NCBI RefSeq assembly: GCF_900110675.1
Contig: NZ_FOEN01000001.1
Coordinates: forward strand, 1 to 64,000
DNA: 64,000 nt
Source: Ignavigranum ruoffiae
Lineage (GTDB): Bacteria; Bacillota; Bacilli; Lactobacillales; Aerococcaceae
Reading direction: 5' to 3'
This document shows, piece after piece, positions 10,068 through 18,670 of this stretch. Numbering within the stretch: position 1 is the stretch's first letter; every line of letters starts with the position of its first letter. The notes below the pieces were generated by a model that did no database searches, was not told where the DNA came from, and saw only the letters and a program-made list of their open reading frames with translations. The translations under genes and the position numbers were made by a program.

Positions 10068-11570
10068 ATGACAGTCTATAATTTTAATATGGGAATTGGC
10101 TGGGCCAGTTCCGGGGTTGAATACGCCCAATATTATCGGAGTTTAGCTTTTGATTATTTAGATGTTGATGCAAAGTTTATTTTCACTGATTTAATATTAA
10201 ACGAGAATATTCAAACCTTGACAAGCAATATGGGGTTTAAAGACCAACAGGTGATTTGGTTATATCAAGCCTTTTCAGATCTGCCGATTGAAGCCTCATC
10301 TTACCGGCTTGATCAGGTTTTGGCCCAATATGTTCAACAACCGATTCGTTTTGAAAGAGCCGCAAATATAATCCGTTATTATTTTAATGAACAGGGAGAC
10401 TTTCTGACTTGTTATCTTAAGAAGGGCACGAAAGATATTGTGGATCGGGCCGAATTCGTTTCCCGAAATTGTTTAATTCGAAAAGATTATTATGCCAGCC
10501 AACTTTATTTGAGTGAATATTATGTTCCTAAAGATAATCAAGCTAAAGTGCGTTGTCGTCAATTTTATAATCAGGATGGCTCGATATCTTTGACTGAAAT
10601 CATTGATGAAGATAAATCAATTTATCGAATTGATCAAGAGATTTTCTATTCGAAGGCAGAATTAGTGGGCTATTTTATCCTAAATTTATCGTTAACCGAA
10701 CAAGATATCTTGCTGATTGACCGCAGTGCTGATATTGCTGAACCGATCTTTAGATATCATGGGCCGGCCAAGGTTGGCGTAATTGTCCATGCAGACCATT
10801 TTAGCGAACCGAATACAACGGACCAACGAATATTATGGAATAATTATTATGAATATCAATTTATGAATGTGGAAGAGGTTGATTTTATCGTGTGTGCCAC
10901 TCGGCCTCAAAGTCAACTCTTAGCCAATCAGTTCTGGCATTATTATCAGAAAAAGCCGCTGATCTACACGATTCCGGTAGGAAATTTATTGACAATTAAA
11001 TCAAATCATAATACGCGTCAACCTTATGCTCTGATCACAGCTTCAAGACTTGCTAAGGAAAAACATATTGATTTAATCATCGAAGCGGTGGTCCAAGCTC
11101 GTCGACAGATTCCTCAACTTCGCCTAGATATTTATGGAGAAGGTGGCGAAAGGAGTTCGCTCGAAGAGTTAATTAAAGCTAAGCATGGGCAAGATTATAT
11201 CCATCTCAAAGGGCATCAAGATTTAAATGACATATATCAGTATTATCAAGCCTATGTTTCAGCTTCCATGTCTGAAGGCTTTGGCTTGACCCTGATGGAG
11301 GCGATTGGATCAGGCTTAGCCATGATTGGGTTTGATGTTCGTTATGGTAATCAGAATTTTATTCGTCCGCAGGAGAACGGATATTTATTAGCCTTGGGTG
11401 ATAAATCCAGACCATATTTTATCGACCAGTTGAGCCAAGCGATCATTCAGTTGTTCTCTGTTGATTTACCACAGATGCAAGCGCGATCTTATCAGTTGGC
11501 GGAAGAATTTACCTTAGAAAGAGTCGCAGGAATGTGGCAAGACTTAATCAAGGAGGTTATTCATGCTTAA
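10068..11570 (+). CDS. gtfA: Accessory Sec-linked glycosyltransferase GtfA (catalytic subunit)
   Basis: 500 residues of the GT4-like family that glycosylates SRRPs. The N-terminus has MGIGWASSGVEYAQ, and the C-terminal Rossmann domain has ASRLAKEKHIDLIIEA (about residues 325-340) followed by the E-x7-E motif SEGFGLTLMEAIGSG (about 402-416). GtfA with GtfB transfers GlcNAc from UDP-GlcNAc to Ser/Thr of the adhesin in the cytoplasm. A perfect AGGAGG precedes the start, and its 3' end overlaps gtfB by 8 bases. Confidence 0.93.
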   Translation: MTVYNFNMGIGWASSGVEYAQYYRSLAFDYLDVDAKFIFTDLILNENIQTLTSNMGFKDQQVIWLYQAFSDLPIEASSYRLDQVLAQYVQQPIRFERAANIIRYYFNEQGDFLTCYLKKGTKDIVDRAEFVSRNCLIRKDYYASQLYLSEYYVPKDNQAKVRCRQFYNQDGSISLTEIIDEDKSIYRIDQEIFYSKAELVGYFILNLSLTEQDILLIDRSADIAEPIFRYHGPAKVGVIVHADHFSEPNTTDQRILWNNYYEYQFMNVEEVDFIVCATRPQSQLLANQFWHYYQKKPLIYTIPVGNLLTIKSNHNTRQPYALITASRLAKEKHIDLIIEAVVQARRQIPQLRLDIYGEGGERSSLEELIKAKHGQDYIHLKGHQDLNDIYQYYQAYVSASMSEGFGLTLMEAIGSGLAMIGFDVRYGNQNFIRPQENGYLLALGDKSRPYFIDQLSQAIIQLFSVDLPQMQARSYQLAEEFTLERVAGMWQDLIKEVIHA

Positions 11571-12933
11571 TATTGTAGATCAATTTGGAACGGCCTCGCG
11601 TATCTTCTTGACGAGTATGTGGCAAGCTGGATTTAACCATCCCACTTTAGTTCTTGAAGATGATGGTTACCTGCCGGAGAATGTATTCTCTGTTTATCAG
11701 TATTTTATGGGTGAGATTGATCAAAACTTTAATTTGAATCAGCAGATACGTACAGCTCGACCTCTTTATTTTAACGAAGTACCGGTTCCTCGTTTCTGGG
11801 AAATTTCGGCCGACAACCACTCAGGGCAAATTCATGAGGGACATCATTTGCGAGGCAAAATATTTTATGCTGAACCCTTGCACTTACGCCTAGTTAAACG
11901 GGTCGACTGGTATGACGAGACTGGAAATGTACGCTTAGTCGATTGTTATAACAAATTTGGCCGTAAGTTTGGTGAAATGATTTTTGATGCCGATCAAAAA
12001 CCGGTTCACACGATTTATTATCATCTCGATGGATTCGAGGTGATCGTCTTCAACCATGTGACACAAGATGTCATTTTGAATTACCAGGGGCAAACCTATA
12101 AATTTAACGATTATCTTGCATTAGTTCGCTTCTTCTTAGATGAATGTGCAATTAATCAAGAAGAAATTATCTTTAATAGTTTAAGTTATTGTTTCTTTGT
12201 CGCCCATACACGAAAACAAGCCAAGCGCAATATCTTATTCTGGCAAGAAGGGATTGGCGACCATTTACCGGGCAATATGCTTACCATGCTGGCCAGTAAT
12301 CACTATCAAAGCGATATTATTATAGCAAATCCTGTAACTTATCAGAAGATTTTGTCTTTAGTCGATCCAGCGTATCAGCGGAATATTCACTTATTAGGCT
12401 ATTGTTACCCTCATGCTATCAAGGTCAAAAAAGGACAAAACATCTTAATTTTCACCAATTCGGATCAGATTGAACAGCTTGATAAGATTGTTCATGCTCT
12501 CCCTCAATTAGAATTCCAGATCGGAGCCATTACCGAAATGTCTAGTAAACTAATGGCCTTGGAACAAATTGAGAATGTCCAACTCCATCCTAATCTAACT
12601 CAGGATAAGATTAACGAGCTATGGGAGCATGGTGATATTTATTTAGATATCAATCGAGGCAATGAAATTTTAGCCGCTGTTGAAACGGCTTATTTACAGA
12701 ATTTAGTGATTTTTGCTTTTGAGGAAACCATGCATAATGGTGATTATATAGCTGGTCAACATCGATTTAGACTTGACCAGGTGGATCAACTAATCGAAAG
12801 ATTAGATCAAGTAAGTCAGGATGATCAACAAGCCCAACTAGCCCGTGACAGACAAAGAGTTCATGCCAATGAGATTTCAGTCAAAGAATTCCAGACTGGA
12901 TTGAAAGGAGTCTTGCAGCGTGAAGAAGCCTAA
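11563..12933 (+). CDS. gtfB: Accessory Sec-linked glycosyltransferase GtfB (substrate-binding stabilising subunit)
   Basis: 456 residues, starting inside the end of gtfA after AAGGAGG. It matches the GtfB family in position and in text such as LVKRVDWYDETGNVRLVDCYNKFGR (about residues 109-133), a trait shared with the GtfA N-terminal add-on domain. In streptococci GtfB lacks catalytic activity, binds the Ser-rich acceptor and forms a complex with GtfA. No catalytic E-x7-E is obvious apart from NRGNEILAAVETAYLQ (about 365-380). A small ORF overlaps its last codons. Confidence 0.9.
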   Translation: MLNIVDQFGTASRIFLTSMWQAGFNHPTLVLEDDGYLPENVFSVYQYFMGEIDQNFNLNQQIRTARPLYFNEVPVPRFWEISADNHSGQIHEGHHLRGKIFYAEPLHLRLVKRVDWYDETGNVRLVDCYNKFGRKFGEMIFDADQKPVHTIYYHLDGFEVIVFNHVTQDVILNYQGQTYKFNDYLALVRFFLDECAINQEEIIFNSLSYCFFVAHTRKQAKRNILFWQEGIGDHLPGNMLTMLASNHYQSDIIIANPVTYQKILSLVDPAYQRNIHLLGYCYPHAIKVKKGQNILIFTNSDQIEQLDKIVHALPQLEFQIGAITEMSSKLMALEQIENVQLHPNLTQDKINELWEHGDIYLDINRGNEILAAVETAYLQNLVIFAFEETMHNGDYIAGQHRFRLDQVDQLIERLDQVSQDDQQAQLARDRQRVHANEISVKEFQTGLKGVLQREEA

Positions 12934-13087
12934 AAGTCAGCTGGATCATATTATTCAAGAACAGTTAAATGATTTAAAAAGTAAAAAAGTTAAACCTGAA
13001 GAAAAGAATTCCCACTATTTTATCAAAATTTTTGGTGGTTTAATTTTTCTAGTGGTGGTTGTTAATTTACTATTGAATATTTTGTAG
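12920..13087 (+). CDS. Small single-span membrane protein, candidate Asp4 (SecE-like)
   Basis: A 55-residue ORF, GTG start at 12920, preceded by AAAGGAG at a 9-base spacing inside gtfB and overlapping its end by 14 bases. Residues 1-33 are hydrophilic and Lys-rich (KKPKSQLDHIIQEQLND), and residues 34-55 form one hydrophobic helix (YFIKIFGGLIFLVVVV). In Streptococcus gordonii the genes after gtfB are asp4 and asp5, small membrane proteins resembling SecE and SecG. Size, topology and position fit Asp4; no second asp5-like ORF is visible. The assignment is inferred because the sequence is too short for sure recognition. Confidence 0.7.
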   Translation: MKKPKSQLDHIIQEQLNDLKSKKVKPEEKNSHYFIKIFGGLIFLVVVVNLLLNIL

Positions 13088-13249
13088 GCAGGGCTCATGA
13101 TCGTAGCGATAAGTTTCTGACGATTTAACGGTGTATACGATTTAGCCAGAAAATATGCTAAAAATTATTTGTGATTCGTTAAAATTCATCTTATAATAAG
13201 AGACTGTGATAATAAGTCAGGGCTCCACTAGCAATTTTTGCTCGGGATT

Positions 13250-13258
13250 TGTTATAAT
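13250..13258 (+). promoter_or_regulatory. Extended -10 promoter of mreBCD
   Basis: TGTTATAAT (extended -10) lies 33 bases before the mreB start. No good -35 is present. The upstream 13088-13249 stretch shows no gene and no clear terminator. Confidence 0.6.
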
Positions 13259-13291
13259 AAAACGGTATAGTTATTAGGAGGGAGTTGAATC

Positions 13292-14314
13292 ATGTCAATA
13301 TTTTCTAAACAACGGATGGGAATCGATTTGGGGACAGCTCAGACGATAATCTATTTGGAAAATAAGGGGATTGTTCTTCGTGAACCAACTGTCTTAGCTC
13401 GCAAAACTGATAATCAAGAGATTGTCGCTTTTGGCAAAGAAGCCCAAGACTTGCTTGGCCGGACTTCCGATAAAATTGAATTAGTCCATCCGATTCAGAA
13501 CGGTACGATTCACTCTTTCAGCTTAACGAAGGAACTCTTGGCCTACTTTATTAAGAAAATGGCTATCCGCCGGATTGGTCGACCTGAAGTCGTGATTGGG
13601 GCGCCTGGTCAGATTAGTAAGGTTGAACGCAAAGCCTTGGTCGATGCTCTTCGTGAACTTGGTGTGCATCGAGCTATGATTGTTGATGAGACTTTCGCAG
13701 CTGCCTTAGGGGCTAACCTGGCAATTTATGAGCCTAGAGGGCATATGATTGTCGATATTGGGGCTGGCACGACGGATATTGCTAGTATTTCCTATGGGGA
13801 AATTATTGCAAATCAAACACTTATGGTGGCGGGTCAACAAATGAACGATAATATTATTTCTTATATTCGTGAACGGACGAATGTCTTGATTGGTCAGCAA
13901 ACTGCCGAAAGGATAAAACAAGAATTAGGAAATGCGTATTACCAGAATCAGGAAATTGAGCAGACTATGATCATTTCAGGTCAAGGACTGGCTTCGGGAA
14001 TTCCTGCCGAAATAGAGGTTAAAGAATCTTTGATTGCTTCAGCTTTAGATGAAATCATTCATCAAGTTGTTCTTGCTATGAAAGAGGTGCTCAGCCATAC
14101 ACCTCCGGAGTTATCGGCAGATATCTTTGCCGAAGGCATATATTTATGTGGCGGAGGCGCCCTGTTGAACCGTCTTCCTGAACGTTTACAAACTGAGATT
14201 GGCGTACCTGTCAACCTGGTGGATAACCCGCTTGATGTGGTGGCAATTGGGGCGGGAGAACTGGTTAAGAGAATTCATGACTATGCCAGTTTAGCAGAAC
14301 GATATCAGGCTTAG
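13292..14314 (+). CDS. mreB: Rod-shape determining actin homologue MreB/Mbl
   Basis: 340 residues with the actin/Hsp70 ATPase signatures: MGIDLGTAQTIIY at the N-terminus (phosphate 1), DIGAGTTDIASIS about residues 155-167 (phosphate 2), and CGGGALLNRLPERL near 286-299 (adenosine). It forms membrane-bound filaments that direct lateral wall synthesis. Ribosome-binding site TTAGGAGGGAG. Followed by mreC (14 bases apart) and mreD, the standard order. Several paralogues (mreB, mbl, mreBH) exist in Bacilli; linkage to mreCD favours mreB. Confidence 0.95.
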   Translation: MSIFSKQRMGIDLGTAQTIIYLENKGIVLREPTVLARKTDNQEIVAFGKEAQDLLGRTSDKIELVHPIQNGTIHSFSLTKELLAYFIKKMAIRRIGRPEVVIGAPGQISKVERKALVDALRELGVHRAMIVDETFAAALGANLAIYEPRGHMIVDIGAGTTDIASISYGEIIANQTLMVAGQQMNDNIISYIRERTNVLIGQQTAERIKQELGNAYYQNQEIEQTMIISGQGLASGIPAEIEVKESLIASALDEIIHQVVLAMKEVLSHTPPELSADIFAEGIYLCGGGALLNRLPERLQTEIGVPVNLVDNPLDVVAIGAGELVKRIHDYASLAERYQA

Positions 14315-14328
14315 AAAGAGGTATATAG

Positions 14329-15174
14329 ATGTTTGATAATAAGAAGATCATCGGCTTGCTACTATCTGGGATAGCGATTGTAAGTTTGATTGCATATAGT
14401 ATGACCACACCGACCAATAATGTTGTTCTATCAGCAGTAAATGATACGGGTGCTTGGGTTGGACGACTCTTCTCTGAACCCGTGAATGTGGTTGTTCGCT
14501 TTGTTAATTCTGTTGATACATTGATTAATACATTTGAGGAAAATCAGCAATTAAAGCGAAGTATTGATCAAGTCGATCAATTACAAGTTCGTTTGTCAGA
14601 TTTAGAAGCCGAAAATGAAAAACTCATCCAAGAGTTGGACTTAAAGAAAGTCTTAAGTCAATTTGATACTGTTTCGGCCACGGTAATCACTCGTAATCCT
14701 GATCAATGGATGGAAACCCTTGTCATCAATGTCGGATCGAATGAAGGTGTCAAGACCGACATGGCTGTAATGTCAGGTAAAGGGATGATTGGACGAATTG
14801 TTGAAGTCAATCCTAATAGTTCAAAAGTTCTTTTATTAACTTCACAGCAACAGAATGCGGGCAAAGTATCTGCTCGCGTTCAAATTGGTGATGGCAAATC
14901 GGCCAATGGGATTGTATCGAGTTTTGATACTAAGACTGGTTACTTCAAGATGACCCAGATTGATCCTAATGCACAGATTAAAGTTGGCGACCGCGTTATT
15001 TCTTCTGGATTGGGTGGAATTATCCCTTCAACGCTCTTAATTGGTGAAGTGGCTTCGACCAAGAAAGATGATTATGGTCTATTCCAAGAGGTAGAGATTA
15101 AGCCAGCAGGGGAGATGACTGATATTCGCTTTGTTACTGTCATTATCGGCTCTGGAAATCGTGGTGAAGAATAA
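14329..15174 (+). CDS. mreC: Rod-shape determining protein MreC
   Basis: 281 residues: an N-terminal membrane helix (IIGLLLSGIAIVSLIAYSM), a coiled coil (about residues 60-105), and the extracellular beta-barrel domain with VITRNPDQWMETLVINVGSNEGV and later GDRVISSGLGGIIPSTLLIG, typical of MreC. It scaffolds the elongasome outside the membrane. It shares one base with mreD (TAATG). Confidence 0.95.
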   Translation: MFDNKKIIGLLLSGIAIVSLIAYSMTTPTNNVVLSAVNDTGAWVGRLFSEPVNVVVRFVNSVDTLINTFEENQQLKRSIDQVDQLQVRLSDLEAENEKLIQELDLKKVLSQFDTVSATVITRNPDQWMETLVINVGSNEGVKTDMAVMSGKGMIGRIVEVNPNSSKVLLLTSQQQNAGKVSARVQIGDGKSANGIVSSFDTKTGYFKMTQIDPNAQIKVGDRVISSGLGGIIPSTLLIGEVASTKKDDYGLFQEVEIKPAGEMTDIRFVTVIIGSGNRGEE

Positions 15175-15716
15175 TGGCAAAGAGAAAAGGACAAGGCTTG
15201 AAATGGACCGTTCCCTTAGTTTTGTTTTTAGCTATTATTATTGATGCCGCTTTACCCGGTATCTTTCCGACAGCTTTTTTAGGCCAACAACAGATCATTA
15301 GCTCTCACTTATTTTTATATTTTGTCGTGACCTTTGCTTTTTATTTCCGTGATGCCAATATTTTGATTAATAGTTTTATTATGGGTTTGTTCTATGATGC
15401 GTATAATACAACACTTTTGGGTCTAAATGCGCCTCTCTATCTTATTTGTGCTTATTTGATTCTTAAAGTCAAAAAGTATTTTCCCAAACAAGCTTACATT
15501 CATTATATGTTATTTGCGATTACAATTACGCTACTGGATACCTTGTTATATTTCTTCTATCTAGAAATGAATGTGGCAGCCATTTCATTAATTGATTTCT
15601 TGGTCAGAAGATTAACCCCGACTTTAATTTTTAATACCGTCCTAGCTATTATTGCCTATTTCCCAACTAAACAATTAATTCGCTGGCTCGGTTATCAAGA
15701 TTTTATTATTGTTTAA
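15174..15716 (+). CDS. mreD: Rod-shape determining membrane protein MreD
   Basis: 180 residues with five to six hydrophobic segments, directly after mreC with a one-base overlap. Family-like text: GLFYDAYNTTLLGLNAPLY (about residues 72-90). It works with MreC and RodA (a RodA lies at 57683) in peripheral wall growth. Few conserved residues exist in MreD; the call rests on topology and position. Confidence 0.88.
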   Translation: MAKRKGQGLKWTVPLVLFLAIIIDAALPGIFPTAFLGQQQIISSHLFLYFVVTFAFYFRDANILINSFIMGLFYDAYNTTLLGLNAPLYLICAYLILKVKKYFPKQAYIHYMLFAITITLLDTLLYFFYLEMNVAAISLIDFLVRRLTPTLIFNTVLAIIAYFPTKQLIRWLGYQDFIIV

Positions 15717-15740
15717 TAACCGGCTTTGCCGGTTAATTTT
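15717..15740 (+). terminator. Terminator of mreBCD
   Basis: AACCGGC-TTT-GCCGGTT stem (7 bp, 15718-15734), followed by AATTTTGT, directly after the mreD stop. Confidence 0.8.
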
Positions 15741-15803
15741 GTATCTTAGCGCTTTTAATGAATGAATTGCTGTAATAAACTCAGCTTTAATATAGGAAAG
15801 TAG

Positions 15804-17192
15804 ATGACTATGAAGAAATTAATTGATAACATCTTAGGAACTGAAGCAAAGAAAATTGCGTTTAGTTTTTTTATAGTAATATTCACCGGAAGTGTCTTAC
15901 TATCTTTGCCTATTTCTAATCAGGTAGGCTCACAAGCCAGCTATTTCGATCATTTATTTATGGCAACTTCTATGGTCTGTGTAACTGGACTCTCGACGGT
16001 AGCTGTCGTAGATACCTATACGATTTTTGGTCAGATTGTCTCCATGTTTCTGATGCAAATTGGTGGACTGTCCTTAATGACTTTTGTCTCCATTAGTTTT
16101 TATTATTTAAGGCATCATGTCTCCTTGAAGAATCAATATTTGGTTCAGAGCACCATTAACCGTAAGTCGAATTATGACTTGAAGGATTTTGTTCTGACAA
16201 TGTTGAAATTCACTTTTATGATTGAGGGGGGACTCGCGGTCATTCTAGCTACCCAGTTGATTCCAATTTATGGTGTGTTTAAGGGAATTTTTTCCAGTAT
16301 TTATATTGCAATTTCAGCTTTTAACAATGCTGGTTTTGATAATTTAGGGTCAACCAGTCTGTTACAATTCAAAGATAATCCAATCGTGCTCTTACCCATA
16401 GCGATTACGATTGTTTTTGCCGGTCTTGGCTTTTCGGTCTGGTATGAATTGAAGATTTTGAAGCGCAAATTCTTTACTGCCAGACCGATGTCATTAAAAT
16501 TATTTTTACGTCGGATTAGTATCCACAGTCGAACGGTAATTTTAACGACATTCTATATTTTGTTAATTGGTACAATTTCTTCTTGGTTATTAGAGTTTAA
16601 TAATCCTGAAACGATCGGTAATATGTCAATATTGAACCAAGGAGTTAATTCTTTCTTTCAAACTGTGACCATGCGGACTGCTGGCTTTGCTTCTTTAAAT
16701 TATCAAGAAACTCACCGAGCCACTAATTTAATCTATATTATTCAAATGGTCATTGGGGGCGGTCCTGGGGGAACTGCTGGGGGAATCAAAGTGACCACCT
16801 TTGCCATTCTATTTACTTATCTAAGGGCAGAATTGACCGGACGGACTTATCTCACTATCTTTAAACGGTCATTGACCCACGATATTTTCCGGCGAGCTAT
16901 GAGTGTCTTCTTCTTCTATAGCTTCGCCTTATTAATTGGTTGGTTCCTCTTACTCTTGTCCAATCCGCGCCTAGATTCATTCGATTTACTCTTCGAAGGG
17001 GTCAGTGCCTTAAGTACAGTGGGAGTCAGTGCCAATCTGACCGGATTGTTAAATCGATTCGGTCAGGCAGTGATCGTGATGATGATGTTCTTGGGACGGG
17101 TAGGTCCATTAACGGTCTTTATGAGTCTTTCACTCCGTCAGCATCAGAATTCAGATATTAAATATGCAGATGCTGATTTGTTAATTGGTTAA
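15804..17192 (+). CDS. Potassium uptake channel subunit, KtrB/TrkH family
   Basis: 462 residues with about ten membrane segments and four selectivity-filter loops typical of the Trk/Ktr/HKT superfamily: SMVCVTGLST (about 52-61), AFNNAGFDN, TMRTAGFAS and LSTVGVSANLTG, each with the filter Gly. It also has GGGPGGTAGGIKVTTFA near 313-329. It imports K+ (or Na+-coupled K+) and normally needs a cytoplasmic KtrA/TrkA regulatory subunit; none is seen nearby. The second ATG at 15810 is an alternative start. It has its own transcription unit after the mreBCD terminator. Confidence 0.92.
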   Translation: MTMKKLIDNILGTEAKKIAFSFFIVIFTGSVLLSLPISNQVGSQASYFDHLFMATSMVCVTGLSTVAVVDTYTIFGQIVSMFLMQIGGLSLMTFVSISFYYLRHHVSLKNQYLVQSTINRKSNYDLKDFVLTMLKFTFMIEGGLAVILATQLIPIYGVFKGIFSSIYIAISAFNNAGFDNLGSTSLLQFKDNPIVLLPIAITIVFAGLGFSVWYELKILKRKFFTARPMSLKLFLRRISIHSRTVILTTFYILLIGTISSWLLEFNNPETIGNMSILNQGVNSFFQTVTMRTAGFASLNYQETHRATNLIYIIQMVIGGGPGGTAGGIKVTTFAILFTYLRAELTGRTYLTIFKRSLTHDIFRRAMSVFFFYSFALLIGWFLLLLSNPRLDSFDLLFEGVSALSTVGVSANLTGLLNRFGQAVIVMMMFLGRVGPLTVFMSLSLRQHQNSDIKYADADLLIG

Positions 17193-17219
17193 TTTCTTTA
17201 GTTTTTTGGACATTTAGGA

Positions 17220-17248
17220 TTGACCGTCTGCCAGTATTCTGCTATATT
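17220..17248 (+). promoter_or_regulatory. Promoter of the rplU operon
   Basis: TTGACC (17220-17225), 17-base spacer, TATATT (17243-17248). A leader of about 125 bases follows before rplU. Confidence 0.8.
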
Positions 17249-17254
17249 ATTAAT

Positions 17255-17352
17255 GTTGTATTTGTGCACCCAACTGCAACCGCTCATGTTAAGTTTTAAG
17301 TGTTTGGTTGAACCACTTACCATGGCGAGTCTCGGTGTAGGAATTTTTTCCG
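17255..17352 (+). ncRNA. Candidate ribosomal protein L21 leader (autoregulatory 5' UTR)
   Basis: The stretch between the promoter and rplU contains a hairpin pairing TAAGTG with CACTTA (about 17298-17321) and GC-rich blocks (GGCGAGTCTCGGTGTAGG) just before the ribosome-binding site. In Bacilli this position holds the L21 leader motif. I recognise it by position and structure only, not by a covariance search. Confidence 0.5.
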
Positions 17353-17379
17353 AAAATTTATATTATAGGAGGTGCGTGA

Positions 17380-17688
17380 ATGTACGCAATTATTAAAACA
17401 GGCGGCAAGCAAATCAGAGTTGAAGAAGGACAAACCATCTTCGTCGAAAAACTTGATGTTGCTGAAGGTGACAAGGTTGTTTTTGATCAAGTAGTCTTTG
17501 TAGGAGGAGAAACGCCAAAAATTGGTGCTCCTTTAGTCGAAGGTGCTTCTGTTGAAGCTACGGTTGAGAAACAAGGACGTGGTAAGAAAGTGGTAACTTT
17601 CAAATACAAACGTCGTAAAGATACTCATCGTAAACAAGGTCATCGTCAACCTTATACTAAACTTACGGTTAACGCAATCAAAGCTTAA
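17380..17688 (+). CDS. rplU: 50S ribosomal protein L21
   Basis: 102 residues, full length. [18 protein letters not shown] at the start and [24 protein letters not shown] at 70-93 are diagnostic. Ribosome-binding site AGGAGGTG. First gene of the rplU-prp-rpmA operon. Confidence 0.98.
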   Translation: MYAIIKTGGKQIRVEEGQTIFVEKLDVAEGDKVVFDQVVFVGGETPKIGAPLVEGASVEATVEKQGRGKKVVTFKYKRRKDTHRKQGHRQPYTKLTVNAIKA

Positions 17689-18035
17689 TGATCAAGATTT
17701 GTTTCTCATTAAGGGATAATCAGCAAATTAAACGGGTTGTGATAACGGGTCATGCGGGTTATGCTGATAGTGGCGAGGATATCGTCTGTGCAGCAGTTTC
17801 CAGCCAAGCAATCTCAGTAGAGAATTCGCTAGATCAAATTTTACAAATTCCGATGGACATTGAAATTAATGACCAACAGGGGGGCTATCTATCATTGGCC
17901 TTACCTGAAATCGATCAAAAGCATAAGATGGATCAAGCCCAACTGTTGTTACGGCATTTAAATCTAGCTTTTGAAGTCCTTGCTGAGAATTATCCTGAAT
18001 ATATAAAGATTAACTATGATAAATTTCAACCTTAA
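17688..18035 (+). CDS. prp: Ribosomal-processing cysteine protease Prp
   Basis: 115 residues, between L21 and L27 as in other Firmicutes, start overlapping the rplU stop by one base. The catalytic His22 (GHAGYADSG) and Cys34 (DIVCAAVSS) are present, the spacing reported for Staphylococcus aureus Prp. It removes the N-terminal extension of L27, and the L27 encoded next door carries that extension. Confidence 0.95.
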   Translation: MIKICFSLRDNQQIKRVVITGHAGYADSGEDIVCAAVSSQAISVENSLDQILQIPMDIEINDQQGGYLSLALPEIDQKHKMDQAQLLLRHLNLAFEVLAENYPEYIKINYDKFQP

Positions 18036-18049
18036 GGAGGTGCCAGGAT

Positions 18050-18334
18050 ATGTTAAAGTTAAATTTACAACTATTTGCAACTAAAAAAGGTGGAGGTTCT
18101 ACTCAAAACGGTCGTGACTCCATCGCTAAACGTTTAGGCGCTAAAGCTGCTGATGGTCAAGCGATTCACGGAGGCTCAATTATTTACCGTCAACGTGGAA
18201 CTAAAGTTCATGCTGGTAAAAATGTAGGCCGCGGTGGTGACGATACTCTATTCGCTCTAATCGACGGCGTAGTTCGCTTCGAACGTAAAGGTAAGAAAAA
18301 AACTCAAGTATCTGTTTATCCTGTAGAAGCTTAA
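18050..18334 (+). CDS. rpmA: 50S ribosomal protein L27 with cleavable N-terminal extension
   Basis: 94 residues. It starts [17 protein letters not shown]; the first nine residues (to LQLF) are the Firmicutes extension that Prp cuts, leaving ATKKGGGS at the peptidyl-transferase centre. The remainder ([39 protein letters not shown] in two parts) is typical L27. Ribosome-binding site AAGGAGGTG. Confidence 0.98.
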   Translation: MLKLNLQLFATKKGGGSTQNGRDSIAKRLGAKAADGQAIHGGSIIYRQRGTKVHAGKNVGRGGDDTLFALIDGVVRFERKGKKKTQVSVYPVEA

Positions 18335-18390
18335 GCTAAAGCATTGGCTGATATCGTTTCAGATCAGTCTGTAAGAACAATAGATTGAAA

Positions 18391-18441
18391 AGGGGCAAAG
18401 CTAGATGATCTGATGATCTAGCCTTGCCTCTTATTTTTTTG
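18391..18441 (+). terminator. Terminator of the rplU-prp-rpmA operon
   Basis: GGGGCAAAGCTAGAT pairs with ATCTAGCCTTGCCTC around a short loop, followed by TTATTTTTTT. The rest of 18442-18625 shows no gene. Confidence 0.9.
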
Positions 18442-18629
18442 AAGAGTATGAAATAGAGAGGCAGAAAAGGCAAATCTGAATAAGTCCAAGCTGCTATCGC
18501 TTCAATAGGATTTTTCTGGCTAATTTGACCTACTGTCTTTATAGCAAGAGTTCATTTTGTCGTTGATAAGAATTAGCTAACTTAATAACTTTATTAGTTT
18601 TAGTTCGTGAAATTTTTTGGATTTATCGG

Positions 18630-18635
18630 TATAAT
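18630..18635 (+). promoter_or_regulatory. Probable -10 element of ackA
   Basis: TATAAT 35 bases before the ackA start; the -35 region is poor (GTGAAA at 17 bases). No clear carbon-catabolite (cre) site was seen. Confidence 0.45.
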
Positions 18636-18670
18636 ATACCTATATTATTATGATTAAGGAGAATGAATGC

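Noticed and set aside
17335-17362. AATTTTTTCCGAAAATT as a CodY-binding box before rplU
   Set aside because: It is longer than the CodY consensus and lies in the leader RNA close to the ribosome-binding site, where an RNA hairpin explains it better.
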